Shown in pieces: positions 1-9,320 of a DNA stretch of 64,000 nt. The translations under genes and the position numbers were made by a program. This DNA is from Lachnospiraceae bacterium. GTDB taxonomy: Bacteria > Bacillota > Clostridia > Lachnospirales > Lachnospiraceae. A model generated the notes under the pieces. It was not told where the DNA came from, searched no databases, and saw nothing but the letters and a program-made list of their open reading frames with translations. Each line of letters starts with the position of its first letter. Within the stretch, counting starts at the first letter, position 1. Location of the stretch: assembly GCA_017473115.1 (NCBI GenBank), contig JAFUNC010000014.1, positions 1-64,000 of the forward strand, given 5' to 3'.

Positions 1-231
1 ATTTCGTTGATTAACCAAACGAAGAAAGCGTTCCTTCATTTCCGTTGCTGCTGATTTTGTAAAAGTTATAACCAGGATTTCTTTAGGCGATACGCCCTGA
101 TGATCAATTAAATGTTTGATATGATGTGTGATGACTGTTGTTTTGCCGGAGCCCGGGCCCGCCGTAATCAGTAACGGGCCCTCTCCGTGGGTTACAGCAC
201 TCTGCTGCGTTTCATCAAGCCTCTGCTTCAA
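1..231 (-). CDS. UvrD/PcrA-type DNA helicase, N-terminal fragment (runs off the window)
   Basis: The reverse strand from 231 to 1 is open and encodes the start of a superfamily 1 helicase, an ATP-driven 3'-5' DNA unwinding enzyme of repair and replication. Visible are the Q-motif region (LDETQQSAV), Walker A (AGPGSGKTT) and motif Ia ([14 protein letters not shown]), in the usual family order and spacing. The rest of the protein lies beyond position 1, so the subtype (PcrA, UvrD or a Rep-like variant) cannot be fixed. No ATG fits. The likely start is the TTG at 231-229, which overlaps the end of gltX by 17 nt and puts the helicase motifs at their normal distance from the N-terminus; a TTG at 240 is the alternative. 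The overlap implies co-transcription with gltX. Confidence 0.85.
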   Translation of the reverse strand, partial: MKQRLDETQQSAVTHGEGPLLITAGPGSGKTTVITHHIKHLIDHQGVSPKEILVITFTKSAATEMKERFLRLVNQRN

Positions 232-1672
232 GTTTGGCAATCGCCGCCGTAATACGTTTCAGCGATTCTTCCTTTCCAAGAATCTCAAGGATTTCGGTAG
301 CGCCTGCCGGTGTCATCTGTTTACCGGACAAGGCAGTACGTACAGGCCATAAAACATAACCGTTTTTGTAGCCTTTTTCCTGTGAAAAATCAACCAAAGT
401 CTGGTACAGATTATCATTTGAATAGTCATCCACACCTTCCAGAACAGGAAGAATTTCTTTTAAAACAGTCAATGAAGAGGCCGCATCGGTCTTCATTTTC
501 TTATGTGTATACATTTCAATGTCATATTCCAATACATTTTCAAAGAAGTCTACAAGACCCGGAATATCAGGAAATACTTCAATTCTTGTCTTTACCATGG
601 CGGCAATCTTCTTCAAATCAACATCTCTTGTCAGCGCTTCTTTTAAGAACGGCTCTGCCTTCTCATAAAAGGCATCAAAATCCATAGCCTTGATATATTC
701 GCTGTTCATCCATTTTAACTTGGTATAATCAAATACTGCAGGTGATTTGGACATATGCGTATAATCGAATGCCTCAACAAGTTCTTCCAATGTAAAAATT
801 TCCTTATTCTCGGAAGGTGACCATCCAAGCAATGCCACAAAGTTCACAACCGCCTCTGTCAAAAAGCCCTGTTCAATCAAATCTTCATAAGAACTGTGAC
901 CGCATCTCTTGGATAACTTGTTATGATCTTCATCCGTAATCAACGGACAATGAATATACACGGGAACTTCCCAACCAAATGCTTCATACAAACGATTGTA
1001 CTTCGGAGAAGAAGAAAGATATTCATTCCCTCTTACCACGTGTGTAATACCCATCAAATGATCATCTACTACGTTTGCAAAGTTATAAGTCGGGAATCCA
1101 TCAGACTTAATAAGAATCATATCATCCAACTCATCATTATTTACGGTAATATCACCATAAATATCATCATGGAAGGTTGTGGTACCTTCGGTAGGATTAT
1201 TCTGGCGGATTACATAGGGAACACCTGCCGCCAATTTTGCTTCCACCTCTTCTTTTGACAAATGAAGACAATGCTTATCATATACATTAATGGTCTTACC
1301 GCCTTCTTCACGCTCTAATGTAGCCAAACGTTCCTTGTCACAGAAGCAATAATATGCTTCGCCCTTTTCGATTAACTGTTTTGCATACTCAAGATAAATA
1401 CCGCTTGCCTGACGCTCACTCTGTACATAAGGACCTACGCCGCCGTCCTTGTCGGGACCTTCATCATGATGAAGCCCTGTTTTATCCAAAGTACGATAAA
1501 TAATATCTACTGCGCCTTCCACATATCTTTCCTGATCGGTATCTTCGATACGAAGAATAAAATCTCCCTTCTCATGCTTTGATACCAAATATGCATATAA
1601 TGCAGTACGTAAATTTCCTACGTGCATTCTTCCGGTCGGGGAAGGTGCAAATCGTGTTCTGATTTTAGCCAT
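215..1672 (-). CDS. gltX: Glutamate--tRNA ligase (GluRS)
   Basis: Class I aminoacyl-tRNA synthetase that charges tRNA-Glu in the cytoplasm. At 485 residues it has the usual bacterial length. The HIGH motif appears as HVGN (residues 17-20) within [13 protein letters not shown], and the KMSKS motif as KLSKR (252-256). A zinc-site pattern is intact: C109 and C111 in CFC, then C135 and H137 in KHCLH. The C-terminal half is the alpha-helical anticodon-binding domain. The gene follows an ABC exporter pair on the same strand after 92 nt, in which I see only a weak promoter candidate. Its 3' end overlaps the UvrD-type helicase. Whether it is discriminating or also charges tRNA-Gln cannot be judged from this sequence. 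Confidence 0.97.
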   Translation of the reverse strand: MAKIRTRFAPSPTGRMHVGNLRTALYAYLVSKHEKGDFILRIEDTDQERYVEGAVDIIYRTLDKTGLHHDEGPDKDGGVGPYVQSERQASGIYLEYAKQLIEKGEAYYCFCDKERLATLEREEGGKTINVYDKHCLHLSKEEVEAKLAAGVPYVIRQNNPTEGTTTFHDDIYGDITVNNDELDDMILIKSDGFPTYNFANVVDDHLMGITHVVRGNEYLSSSPKYNRLYEAFGWEVPVYIHCPLITDEDHNKLSKRCGHSSYEDLIEQGFLTEAVVNFVALLGWSPSENKEIFTLEELVEAFDYTHMSKSPAVFDYTKLKWMNSEYIKAMDFDAFYEKAEPFLKEALTRDVDLKKIAAMVKTRIEVFPDIPGLVDFFENVLEYDIEMYTHKKMKTDAASSLTVLKEILPVLEGVDDYSNDNLYQTLVDFSQEKGYKNGYVLWPVRTALSGKQMTPAGATEILEILGKEESLKRITAAIAKLEAEA

Positions 1673-1764
1673 TTTAACGCCTCACTTTAATCTATTCATT
1701 GGTTGAAACCTTTTCCTATTTTGACATAAAAGAAAAACAAAATCAACCTTGTCTGCGGTATAAT

Positions 1765-3882
1765 TTATTTTTTTCGTCGCGTAACTACAATTACGATACC
1801 CGTAACCGTCATCAAAATCGGCAAAAACAATACAATGATTCCGGTATATAAAAGTATCAATCCGGTACTTACCATCACATATTCGGGTTCAACGCTTTTG
1901 GCGGGAATTGTAGTACTTACTTCCACATCCGAACCATAATGGATTGCACCAAAGAATACATCCGAATTAGCATTTGCCACGATTGTATCAATGTCTTCAT
2001 AGAGGAACGCAGGCGTACCAATCATGGTAACCGTTGCAACCTCTCCGTTGTCCGCGTACAATTCCGTACATACGCCCAACATAAAAGGCCCCACTTCATT
2101 CCCTTCTTCGAATTCCATGGTAGCATCCGTATTCAATACCTTGGCATAGGAATTATCCTGGGAAGTAAACAACGGATAGACTTCCATTCCGCTCACATCT
2201 TCTTTTACCGTAAAACCTCTGGACTGAATCATCAAAGTATATTTGCTGTTATATACAGAAGCCGTAATATCATGATATTCATTATCCGGTAAAATCGCAA
2301 AAGGAATCTGATCATATACATAATATAAATCACTCTCTAAAACAGAACCTTCCGTAATTGTAACCCCATATGATTCCATCAGACCGTCATAATTCGGAGT
2401 ATCCATAATGTCCAGAGAAGCCATCATAATCACGTTACCGCCACGATTTACATATTCTTTCACGGCAGTCACTTCTGCAGCGGACAAGTCATTTTCGGGA
2501 CCATTGATTACCAATGCTACCGCATCCGCCGGCACCTCTTTTTCTTTTAACAGGGAAAGATTTGCCGTAGTATAACCGCCTTTTCGGAATCTGGCAAGCA
2601 TACTTTCATTGATGGCCACTTCATTATGTCCTTCCAGGAAATATACCGTATAGGTTTCATCGGATATTAATGAGCCGATAGCCGCCGTTACCTGACCTTC
2701 AATATCAATGCCGGATACGTAATTTGTCATACCGTAAGCATCATATCCATACTCCACCACATAACAATCACCGTAGGCAATGGTTCTGTACTCATTCCCT
2801 TTTTCTACAATCATGCCGGATTCATCCATATCGGTTCCTGTTTTATTCAAAGCAAAGGTCGGATAAAGATCCAACGGTTTATACTCCACTTTAATTTTGT
2901 CACTGTATCTTTTATAAGCGTCCAGATATAATCTGACACCGTCATCCACGGTTTCTTCACTGCCGATGACATAAATAATAATATCCTCGTCCAAACTGTC
3001 CAACACGGTCTTCGTGTCTTCCGTGATGGAATACCACTTGTCTTTGGTCATATCAAACTGTGCATATTCCGAAGGAAGTTGTCTGACACCAATGTTAAGA
3101 CCGACTACAATTGCCACTACAATCACGGCGCCAATCGCAGTTTTAAACAAATTCTTTTTTCCGTTGTTGGTTAACTGGAAACTGTTTTTACCAACCATAA
3201 ACCAGGTCAAAAACAACAGAATAAAAATGGCAGATACAATGTATGCCACATCCGTAAGCACAATAATCCCTGAGAACATCATATTAAAAGGAGTGGTCAC
3301 ATCCAAAATGCTGACAACTTTCGTAACCCAATTGTCCAAACCAAATAAAATCTCACAGAAGGAAGGGACCAAAATCATAAAAATATAAAATCCGTATGTT
3401 AAAATTGCCGCAATAAACTGATGCTCGGTTACAGAAGATAAAAACATACCGATTGCAATACAGATACATCCGTAAAGGAAAAATGCAATCAATGCCATAA
3501 TCGTCTCAGCCACGGGCACGCTTCCGTAAATGGCAAGTAAAATAATGCCAAAGGAAAATACAACAGTAGCCACAGCCATCATGGTAATCATCGCTAAAAA
3601 CTTTGCCAGAACAATGGAGGACACCCGCACCGGCGCAGTTAAAAGCAACTGGTCTGTCTTAAATTTTTTCTCTTCCGAAAATGAACGCATGGTAAGAATC
3701 GGAATTAAAAACAAAAGTACAATTAACATATTTGCCAAGGTATCCGAAATGTACGGACTTCCGTAAAGCAAATTATTTAATGAAAAATATAACCCTGCAA
3801 AAAAAGTCAATGCCGCCAGAAACAGCCAGCCGGATAAGGATTTGATGTAACTTTTTAATTCTTTTTGATAAATTGCTATCAT
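1765..3882 (-). CDS. ABC-2 permease fused to a GldG-like extracytoplasmic domain
   Basis: A 705-residue integral membrane protein. About the first 235 residues form an ABC-2-type permease with six predicted helices. After another helix (about 247-265) comes a large domain (about 270-670) resembling the GldG / ABC_transp_aux family, then a final helix near the C-terminus (TGLILLYTGIIVLFLPIL) and a basic tail. This GldF-GldG fusion is common in Firmicutes and Bacteroidetes; its cargo is generally unknown, and the link to gliding is specific to Bacteroidetes. Its start overlaps the stop of the ATPase gene by 4 nt, so the two are translationally coupled and should form one exporter. No clear terminator follows before gltX. 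Confidence 0.85.
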   Translation of the reverse strand: MIAIYQKELKSYIKSLSGWLFLAALTFFAGLYFSLNNLLYGSPYISDTLANMLIVLLFLIPILTMRSFSEEKKFKTDQLLLTAPVRVSSIVLAKFLAMITMMAVATVVFSFGIILLAIYGSVPVAETIMALIAFFLYGCICIAIGMFLSSVTEHQFIAAILTYGFYIFMILVPSFCEILFGLDNWVTKVVSILDVTTPFNMMFSGIIVLTDVAYIVSAIFILLFLTWFMVGKNSFQLTNNGKKNLFKTAIGAVIVVAIVVGLNIGVRQLPSEYAQFDMTKDKWYSITEDTKTVLDSLDEDIIIYVIGSEETVDDGVRLYLDAYKRYSDKIKVEYKPLDLYPTFALNKTGTDMDESGMIVEKGNEYRTIAYGDCYVVEYGYDAYGMTNYVSGIDIEGQVTAAIGSLISDETYTVYFLEGHNEVAINESMLARFRKGGYTTANLSLLKEKEVPADAVALVINGPENDLSAAEVTAVKEYVNRGGNVIMMASLDIMDTPNYDGLMESYGVTITEGSVLESDLYYVYDQIPFAILPDNEYHDITASVYNSKYTLMIQSRGFTVKEDVSGMEVYPLFTSQDNSYAKVLNTDATMEFEEGNEVGPFMLGVCTELYADNGEVATVTMIGTPAFLYEDIDTIVANANSDVFFGAIHYGSDVEVSTTIPAKSVEPEYVMVSTGLILLYTGIIVLFLPILMTVTGIVIVVTRRKK

Positions 3883-4943
3883 GATTCCTCTCCTCCTTCT
3901 GTTCCGGTTTCTTTGGCATCGGCAATTGAATTTTCATCATCAACATCTGATTCCGCTTCCGTTAAGACATTCTCTTCCTCTTCTGTCATTTCTGCTTCTT
4001 CTGCCTCACGACACTCCTGCAGAATATCCAAATAAACATCCTCCAGAGATGCTTTGGACATATTCATCTCAATAATAAGAATTCTTGCATCAGAAAGCGC
4101 AAAAGAAACCTCTTCACGGACATCTTTTTTGGTTTCTTTTACTTCAAGTTCAAAACTCGCCTGTCCCTTATCTTTCGCAATCAGTTTGTAACTTTCCAGA
4201 CACTTTAATTTCTTTAATACTTCTTCTGCTCTGGATGCTTCGCCTTTTACGGTAATGGTAATTCTCTGACCGCTCTTATTCTTCTTAAGAATATTTTCGG
4301 TAGTATCCATTGCCACCACTTTACCCTTGGCAATCATTAATACATCATCACAAACCGCACTGATTTCCGATAAAATATGCGAACTTAAAATCACGGTATG
4401 ATTCTTTTTCAGACTCTTAATCAAGGTTCTGATTTCAATAATCTGTTCAGGATCCAGTCCGACCGTAGGTTCATCCAAAATTACAATTTCCGGATTGCCC
4501 AAAAGTGCCTGCGCAATACCCACACGCTGTTTATAGCCTTTGGACAGATTCTTAATCAGTCTGCCGGACACATCATTCAAGCCGGTTTTCTTCATAATTT
4601 CTTCAATTTCCGCACTGCGTTTTGTTTTATCCGTCTTTTTTAACTTTGCAACAAATTCAAGATATTCTTTTACATACATATCCTGATACAAAGGCGGATT
4701 CTCCGGCAAATATCCGATGCATTTTTTTGCTTCCAAAGTTTCTTTCCCAAGGTCATGTCCGTTAATGGTAATTGTACCTATTGTAGGTGCTATGTAACCG
4801 GTAATCATATTCATGGTAGTACTCTTTCCGGCTCCGTTCGGTCCTAAAAAACCATAAATATGACCTTTTTTCACTTTAAAAGAAATATCATCCACGGCCA
4901 AATGTGTGCCGTAAAGTTTCGTCAGATTTTGAACCTGAATCAT
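3879..4943 (-). CDS. ABC transporter ATP-binding protein (Gld/CcmA type)
   Basis: Cytoplasmic ATPase partner of the downstream permease/GldG fusion. Walker A is GPNGAGKST (residues 34-42), the signature is LSKGYKQR and Walker B is IVILDEPTVGLD, followed by the switch histidine in LSSHIL. After the roughly 220-residue nucleotide-binding domain comes a DUF4162-like C-terminal region, then an unusually acidic tail (about 310-354, rich in Glu/Asp) absent from most relatives. The RBS AAGGAGGAAAT precedes the ATG. The gene is probably the first of a two-gene operon, since a terminator (5046-5078) separates it from the gene upstream. The substrate cannot be inferred. Confidence 0.93.
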   Translation of the reverse strand: MIQVQNLTKLYGTHLAVDDISFKVKKGHIYGFLGPNGAGKSTTMNMITGYIAPTIGTITINGHDLGKETLEAKKCIGYLPENPPLYQDMYVKEYLEFVAKLKKTDKTKRSAEIEEIMKKTGLNDVSGRLIKNLSKGYKQRVGIAQALLGNPEIVILDEPTVGLDPEQIIEIRTLIKSLKKNHTVILSSHILSEISAVCDDVLMIAKGKVVAMDTTENILKKNKSGQRITITVKGEASRAEEVLKKLKCLESYKLIAKDKGQASFELEVKETKKDVREEVSFALSDARILIIEMNMSKASLEDVYLDILQECREAEEAEMTEEEENVLTEAESDVDDENSIADAKETGTEGGEES

Positions 4944-5045
4944 CTTATTTCCTCCTTATACTTCCTATCCGTATACTTTATATCTTTGTATGTAAAAATT
5001 ACGCCTTATAAAACATCCTTGAAACATATAAAAATAATACAGAGA

Positions 5046-5078
5046 AAAACACTGTACTTTACACAAATACAGTGTTTT
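5046..5078 (-). terminator. Rho-independent terminator of the 182-residue membrane protein gene
   Basis: Perfect 11-bp inverted repeat (AAAACACTGTA / TACAGTGTTTT) with an 11-nt loop, 14 nt after the stop codon at 5092 and followed on the minus strand by a T-rich run (TTTTTCTCT). It separates this gene from the ABC operon. Confidence 0.8.
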
Positions 5079-5091
5079 ATCTTATGTAAAA

Positions 5092-5640
5092 TTATTCTGT
5101 TTTACTTTCATCTGCTACTTTCGTTGTCTTTTTGCTGGTGCTTCTTGTTGTTTTCTTTACTGTCTTTTTTTCAACGGTGTCATCCTGCACGGAAGTTGTT
5201 TCTTCCTCTGCAAAATGTTTCTTAACAAGTTTGGAAACAACAGGCAACTTAATTTCCTTGTTTTTAAGGCTCATAATCACCAAAACAAACATTACAATAA
5301 ACTCAATGAAACGTACAAAGTTGGCAATTCCATCCATAAAATCCACACGTAGAATCCATTCACGTACGGCATTGAAATCCCACCAGGTTGATAAAATACC
5401 GAACGTTTCATTTACCAAGCCAACATAGGTCTGGGATAACCAGTTACAAACCGTGGTAATAAGCGTAAAAAATACCGATAATACAACAGCCTGTGCAGCG
5501 TTAATCTTCGCTGAATTTGACTCTGACCAAACCATTACGGCCACAAATAAAATAATACATGCCGTGAAATTCATAAATCCCGTAAAATAACACAGCATAC
5601 TGACAAGAGCCGCGGAAATGCCCCATTTTGTTTTTTCCAT
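5092..5640 (-). CDS. Uncharacterised membrane protein with Lys/Thr-rich cytoplasmic tail
   Basis: A 182-residue protein of a family I do not recognise. The first 65 residues are hydrophobic (helices around 8-25 and 28-42, another near 55-72), an amphipathic stretch follows, then a helix around 112-130 (FIEFIVMFVLVIMSL). The last 50 residues are hydrophilic and change from acidic to a Lys/Thr/Ser-rich tail (KKTVKKTTRSTSKKTTK), which could bind nucleic acid or anionic surfaces. I start at the ATG at 5640: it has AAAGGTGG 8 nt upstream, whereas the in-frame GTG at 5652 lies inside that RBS. The gene has its own promoter (5685-5713) and terminator (5046-5078), so it is probably monocistronic. Confidence 0.8.
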   Translation of the reverse strand: MEKTKWGISAALVSMLCYFTGFMNFTACIILFVAVMVWSESNSAKINAAQAVVLSVFFTLITTVCNWLSQTYVGLVNETFGILSTWWDFNAVREWILRVDFMDGIANFVRFIEFIVMFVLVIMSLKNKEIKLPVVSKLVKKHFAEEETTSVQDDTVEKKTVKKTTRSTSKKTTKVADESKTE

Positions 5641-5684
5641 TCTAAAATCCACCTTTCACAAAATGTAATAAATTTACATTTTTG

Positions 5685-5713
5685 ATTATATCATTTGTAT
5701 TTGTTTTCAGCAA
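5685..5713 (-). promoter_or_regulatory. Sigma-A promoter for the 182-residue membrane protein
   Basis: On the minus strand TTGCTG (5713-5708) and TATAAT (5690-5685) are 17 nt apart. A perfect 8-bp inverted repeat (AAATGTAA/TTACATTT, 5661-5681) begins just downstream, where the transcript should start, and is a possible operator. Confidence 0.7.
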
Positions 5714-5763
5714 CGAAAATTACCCTGTAACAAACTTACCCCAAATAAGGAATCTATAATCAC

Positions 5764-6210
5764 TTATTTTGTTCCGGTACTTCCGTGTCCGCCGCGATCC
5801 TTACCTTCCAATACCGCAACTTCCGTAAACTGAATTTTCGGCTGATTTTCCAAAATTCTGAACTGACAGATACGGTCATTTTTATGAATTTCCGTATCAC
5901 GCACTGCCAATACCGGCATAAACCACTGGTCATTGTCTCCGCAATAAGAGCAATCAATAACGCCCTGGTGATTGGTCTGAATAATACCGAAATTCTTAAA
6001 AGTAGAACTTCTTGGCACTACGTGAGCCTCATACCCTTCCGGCAACTGCATTGCAACACCCAAAGGAATCAGTGCAAACTCACCTTTTTTTAAAACCACG
6101 TCTTTGGCCGCTCTCAAATCAATCCAATCAGATTTTCCGTCAATATAGCAAAGTTTCTCAATGGTCTCATCAAAATACTTGATTTTAATTTCTTTTATCA
6201 TATTGTTCAT
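5764..6210 (-). CDS. dut: dUTP diphosphatase-like protein (trimeric dUTPase family)
   Basis: Hydrolyses dUTP to dUMP and pyrophosphate, keeping uracil out of DNA and supplying dUMP for dTMP synthesis. All five motifs of the trimeric family are recognisable: DLRAA (motif 1), [11 protein letters not shown] (2), [10 protein letters not shown] (3), RICQFRI (4) and the C-terminal P-loop-like [10 protein letters not shown] (5). Motif 3 carries Cys residues and lacks the usual Tyr-rich GLIDSDYRG form, so substrate range (dUTP versus dCTP) should not be assumed. The ATG at 6210 is chosen because AAAAGGAAA lies 5 nt upstream; the longer GTG start at 6246 lacks a good RBS. It is the last gene of nrdD-nrdG-dut, a deoxynucleotide-supply operon. 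Confidence 0.88.
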   Translation of the reverse strand: MNNMIKEIKIKYFDETIEKLCYIDGKSDWIDLRAAKDVVLKKGEFALIPLGVAMQLPEGYEAHVVPRSSTFKNFGIIQTNHQGVIDCSYCGDNDQWFMPVLAVRDTEIHKNDRICQFRILENQPKIQFTEVAVLEGKDRGGHGSTGTK

Positions 6211-6251
6211 TTTCGTTTCCTTTTCACCGGTTAATATTGTATTCACAAATT

Positions 6252-6800
6252 CTACGCTTCACACATTCTTGTATTGGAACCGAATGCATCCTTGGAATAA
6301 TTCTCACAATGAAGCACGGGAACATACGGTGCTTCTTTCTCCAATGTAGCTTTTACATCGATAACGCGCTGGTTGGAACTTCCTTTCCACATCAGTTTGT
6401 TGTCTTTTTTATCGATACGGAATTCACCGTCCACGCACACATCCACATACTGCATAAAATCTTCCATGTAGATTTCGTCCCACAAAGAACCGGTATAAAG
6501 CCAAATGGTTTTGTGAGGATATTTTTCTTTTATTTCTTTCATGAAATCAGCCACATCCAAACGATTGGCAAAATGCAAAGGATCTCCGCCGGAAAAAGTA
6601 ATTCCGGAAATATAATCTTTATCCAGTTGCTCAAAAATCTCCTGTTTCGCAGCATCATCAAAAGGCAGACCGGAATTGGGATCCCAGGTAATCGGATTAT
6701 GACACTCTTTACAGCAATGACTGCATCCTGACACCCAGAGAACCACACGCAGGCCATCGCCGTTCAGCATGTCATCCTTGGTAATATTATGATATCTCAT
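6252..6800 (-). CDS. nrdG: Anaerobic ribonucleotide reductase activating protein (radical SAM)
   Basis: Generates the glycyl radical on NrdD using S-adenosylmethionine and a 4Fe-4S cluster. The cluster motif CX3CX2C is C26, C30 and C33 (within [11 protein letters not shown]), followed by the family's NPITW and the SAM-binding FSGGDPL. At 182 residues the length is typical. It lies 99 nt after nrdD on the same strand, with AGGAATAT as the ribosome site, and 41 nt before the dut start. Oxygen sensitivity of the NrdD/NrdG pair supports an anaerobic host. Confidence 0.96.
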   Translation of the reverse strand: MRYHNITKDDMLNGDGLRVVLWVSGCSHCCKECHNPITWDPNSGLPFDDAAKQEIFEQLDKDYISGITFSGGDPLHFANRLDVADFMKEIKEKYPHKTIWLYTGSLWDEIYMEDFMQYVDVCVDGEFRIDKKDNKLMWKGSSNQRVIDVKATLEKEAPYVPVLHCENYSKDAFGSNTRMCEA

Positions 6801-6899
6801 CTTATATATTCCTTTATTCTCAAATTAAGTTAAAATGTTTGTATTCCGCATATACGCAAAAACAATTCTTATAGGTTACCGATACAATCAATATAATAA

Positions 6900-9065
6900 T
6901 TACATTGATTTACGTTCCCTGATTTCGGCCATCTTTGCTTCATTCAAACGGGAATCCCCATGAACGCGGGAATAAGCCAAATAGCCATTCATACGGTCAA
7001 TCTTCGTCAAATTACTGCTTCCGCACTTAGGGCAAACATCCATTTCCAATTCCTGATGTCCGCAGTCGTCACAGTATGCCAAAGACATATTCAAGCCTTC
7101 ATAAAAGCCCATGTCCATAGCACGACGGATTAAGGTTTTTATTGCCTCTAAATTATAATCAATCGGGTATCTTACGTACTGGATTTTACCGCCATTACAC
7201 AAATCCCAGAAACGTGCTTCCAAATCCTGCTTCTGAATCGGCGTAATATCTTCCGCTACATGACAGTGGAAACTGTTAGATACATATTCACGATCGGAAA
7301 CACCTTCAATAATACCGTATTTCTTACGGAACTGTTTAATCTGTAAACCGCAAAGGTTTTCTGCCGGCGTACCGTAAATCGCATAAAGATTTCCATCCGC
7401 TTCCTTAAATTCCGTAACTTTTTTATTGATATATTCCATAACTTCAACAGCAAATTTGCCGTCTTCTACCAATGATTTACCGTTATGAATCTGCTGCAAT
7501 TCATTCAATGCAGTAATACCGAAGGAAGCAGTTGCTGCCTTAAGCAAAGGCTTAATTTTATCCGTAAGTTGTAAATGTCCGCCAAGGAAACCGCCCTCGC
7601 AATATGCCAATGGATTGGTGGATGCACGCATTTCGCCCAAATAAGCGTAGGTACGGATATGAAGTTGACGGATTAACTCAAGATAATAATCCAATACTTC
7701 ATAGAAGTCCCTGCTCTCATGCTTTGCCTTTGCATAAATCATAGGCAAATGAAGAGATACGGCACCAATGTTAAAACGACCAACAAAAATAGGCTGATCA
7801 TTTTCATCTGCCGGATTCATACCGCCTCTTTCGTACCAGGGAGATAAAAAGGCGCGGCATCCCATAGGGGAAATAACCTTTTTATACTGCTTATAGATAC
7901 TTGCCACATATCCCTTACCTGTCATACTCAACCAATCGGGATACATTGTCTTTGCGGAACATTCCACGCCGGCATTGAACACATCTTCCATTTCCTTGCC
8001 GGGTCCGTGCAAATCTTCGTCATATAAGAATACAATTTTAGGGAATAAAACAGGTTTACGGCATTCCGGTCTGCCCTGTCCTCTCTTACGGACGTTGAGC
8101 ATGGATATACAAGCCTGACGGGCAAATTTACCGGTACCAAGACCTGCGGTCACCGTGATAAAAGGATAATCGCCACGACTGCTGGCTACCGTATTGAACT
8201 TATATTCCCAACCCTGATATCCCTGTTCAAAATCACGGATAATATCCTCATCCGCTTCTTTTCTTGCCACTTCTTCCGATACACCCATGGCAAGATATTT
8301 CTTTACATATTTCTCGTAAGATTTCTCCGCATAGGGTTCCAAAATCTTATCTACTTCCGGCACGGTAAAACCGCCGTACTGCTGGCTTGCGGCGCTTAAA
8401 ACAATGTCACCGATGACGTCAAACGCAGTATCCAGGGACTTAGGTTCATTATAAAAAATGTTACCCATCTCAAAACCGCCTTTTAACACGTTTGCAACGT
8501 CAAAAAGACAACAATTCATCGTATCACGACGGGCAGACATATCATGTACGTAAATATACCCGTCACGGCACGCCTGAATCTCTTCCGTAGTCATAAAAAA
8601 CTTCTGATATAACTCTTTATTTAACTGATTAAATACCAAACTTCTCTTGGTAGAAACCAGCGCAGAGTCCGTATTGGCGTTTTCTTTGTCACCGATGTAC
8701 ATAATGGACTGGCTCTTTTTATAAACATCATCCAACATACGGACAAATTCCTGCTTGTAGTTACGATAATCGCGGTAACTCTTTGCAACGATAGGTTTTA
8801 CTCCCTCCAATGCACGTTCCACAATATTATGCATCTTGGCAATGGGAATCAAATCTTCTCCCATTTCATCAATGCTTTCTACCACACTTTTACAAATCTG
8901 CGCTTCATCTTCCGGCGTAAACTTCGTCAATGCACGATATGCCGACTTATTTACCGCATCAATTACTTTCTGGACATTAAATTCTTCTTTGCTTCCGTCC
9001 TTCTTAACTACTTTTACCGGTTTTTTCGGCACATAAATTTTACCGTAATCTGTTTTGCTTTCCAT
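6900..9065 (-). CDS. nrdD: Anaerobic (class III) ribonucleoside-triphosphate reductase
   Basis: Reduces ribonucleoside triphosphates to deoxyribonucleotides without oxygen. The protein is 721 residues. Residues ~15-105 are an ATP-cone allosteric domain (VVKKDGSKEEFNVQKV). The large catalytic domain follows. At the C-terminus a zinc ribbon (C665, C668, C678, C681) is followed by the glycyl-radical loop RMNGYL, with the radical glycine expected at 694. The ribosome site GGAGGGG lies just before the ATG. The upstream promoter and two NrdR-box-like sites (9095-9110, 9138-9153) suggest NrdR repression when dATP is plentiful. It leads the nrdD-nrdG-dut operon. Confidence 0.97.
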   Translation of the reverse strand: MESKTDYGKIYVPKKPVKVVKKDGSKEEFNVQKVIDAVNKSAYRALTKFTPEDEAQICKSVVESIDEMGEDLIPIAKMHNIVERALEGVKPIVAKSYRDYRNYKQEFVRMLDDVYKKSQSIMYIGDKENANTDSALVSTKRSLVFNQLNKELYQKFFMTTEEIQACRDGYIYVHDMSARRDTMNCCLFDVANVLKGGFEMGNIFYNEPKSLDTAFDVIGDIVLSAASQQYGGFTVPEVDKILEPYAEKSYEKYVKKYLAMGVSEEVARKEADEDIIRDFEQGYQGWEYKFNTVASSRGDYPFITVTAGLGTGKFARQACISMLNVRKRGQGRPECRKPVLFPKIVFLYDEDLHGPGKEMEDVFNAGVECSAKTMYPDWLSMTGKGYVASIYKQYKKVISPMGCRAFLSPWYERGGMNPADENDQPIFVGRFNIGAVSLHLPMIYAKAKHESRDFYEVLDYYLELIRQLHIRTYAYLGEMRASTNPLAYCEGGFLGGHLQLTDKIKPLLKAATASFGITALNELQQIHNGKSLVEDGKFAVEVMEYINKKVTEFKEADGNLYAIYGTPAENLCGLQIKQFRKKYGIIEGVSDREYVSNSFHCHVAEDITPIQKQDLEARFWDLCNGGKIQYVRYPIDYNLEAIKTLIRRAMDMGFYEGLNMSLAYCDDCGHQELEMDVCPKCGSSNLTKIDRMNGYLAYSRVHGDSRLNEAKMAEIRERKSM

Positions 9066-9094
9066 AAAATCCCCTCCGAAGTGATTTACATAAA

Positions 9095-9110
9095 ATCCTA
9101 TATATAGTGT
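9095..9110 (-). promoter_or_regulatory. NrdR-box-like site, promoter-distal
   Basis: Reads ACACTATATATAGGAT on the minus strand, matching the first ten bases and the AT-rich core of the NrdR box (ACAC-ATATAT-GTGT type) but with a divergent right end. It lies in the nrdD leader. Its centre is 43 bp (about four helical turns) from the second site, consistent with cooperative NrdR binding. Confidence 0.45.
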
Positions 9111-9137
9111 CTAAAAATTGTAATATTAAAAAAGTCG

Positions 9138-9153
9138 ATACAAGATATAGTAT
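9138..9153 (-). promoter_or_regulatory. NrdR-box-like site overlapping the nrdD -10
   Basis: Reads ATACTATATCTTGTAT on the minus strand and matches the NrdR box consensus at most positions. It overlaps the TATACT -10 element, the usual placement for repression of ribonucleotide reductase genes by the dATP/ATP-sensing repressor NrdR. The nrdR gene itself is not in the window. Confidence 0.5.
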
Positions 9154-9177
9154 AGATGTTGTATCTATAGATGTCAA
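9149..9177 (-). promoter_or_regulatory. Sigma-A promoter of nrdD-nrdG-dut
   Basis: TTGACA (9177-9172) and TATACT (9154-9149) are separated by 17 nt on the minus strand, with transcription expected to start near 9142. The spacer contains the palindrome ATCTATAGAT. Confidence 0.8.
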
Positions 9178-9222
9178 TAAGAGATATGTTCATTTTGTTA
9201 AAATCTTTGGTTAAAAATAACA

Positions 9223-9291
9223 AAACCTCTCGATACAGAAATAAGATATATTTTTAATAAAATACATTTATATATTCTGCACGAGAGGTTT
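9223..9291 (-). terminator. Long-loop terminator after the fused sigma-factor gene
   Basis: A 10-bp perfect stem (AAACCTCTCG / CGAGAGGTTT) encloses about 49 nt, part of which can pair further (CAGAA/TTCTG). On the minus strand it ends in TTTTG and a T-rich stretch 30-100 nt after the stop codon at 9321. The loop is longer than usual. Confidence 0.65.
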
Positions 9292-9320
9292 CTTTTTCTA
9301 TACGCTTAAATAATTTTAAT

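Noticed and set aside
1673..1764. A promoter for gltX (TTGATT-17-CAAAAT)
   Set aside because: The -10 matches poorly, so I mention it but do not list it as a feature.
5743..5769. A terminator overlapping the dut stop codon (AAATAAG/CTTATTT)
   Set aside because: The stem is short and A/T-rich, and no T run follows on the minus strand.
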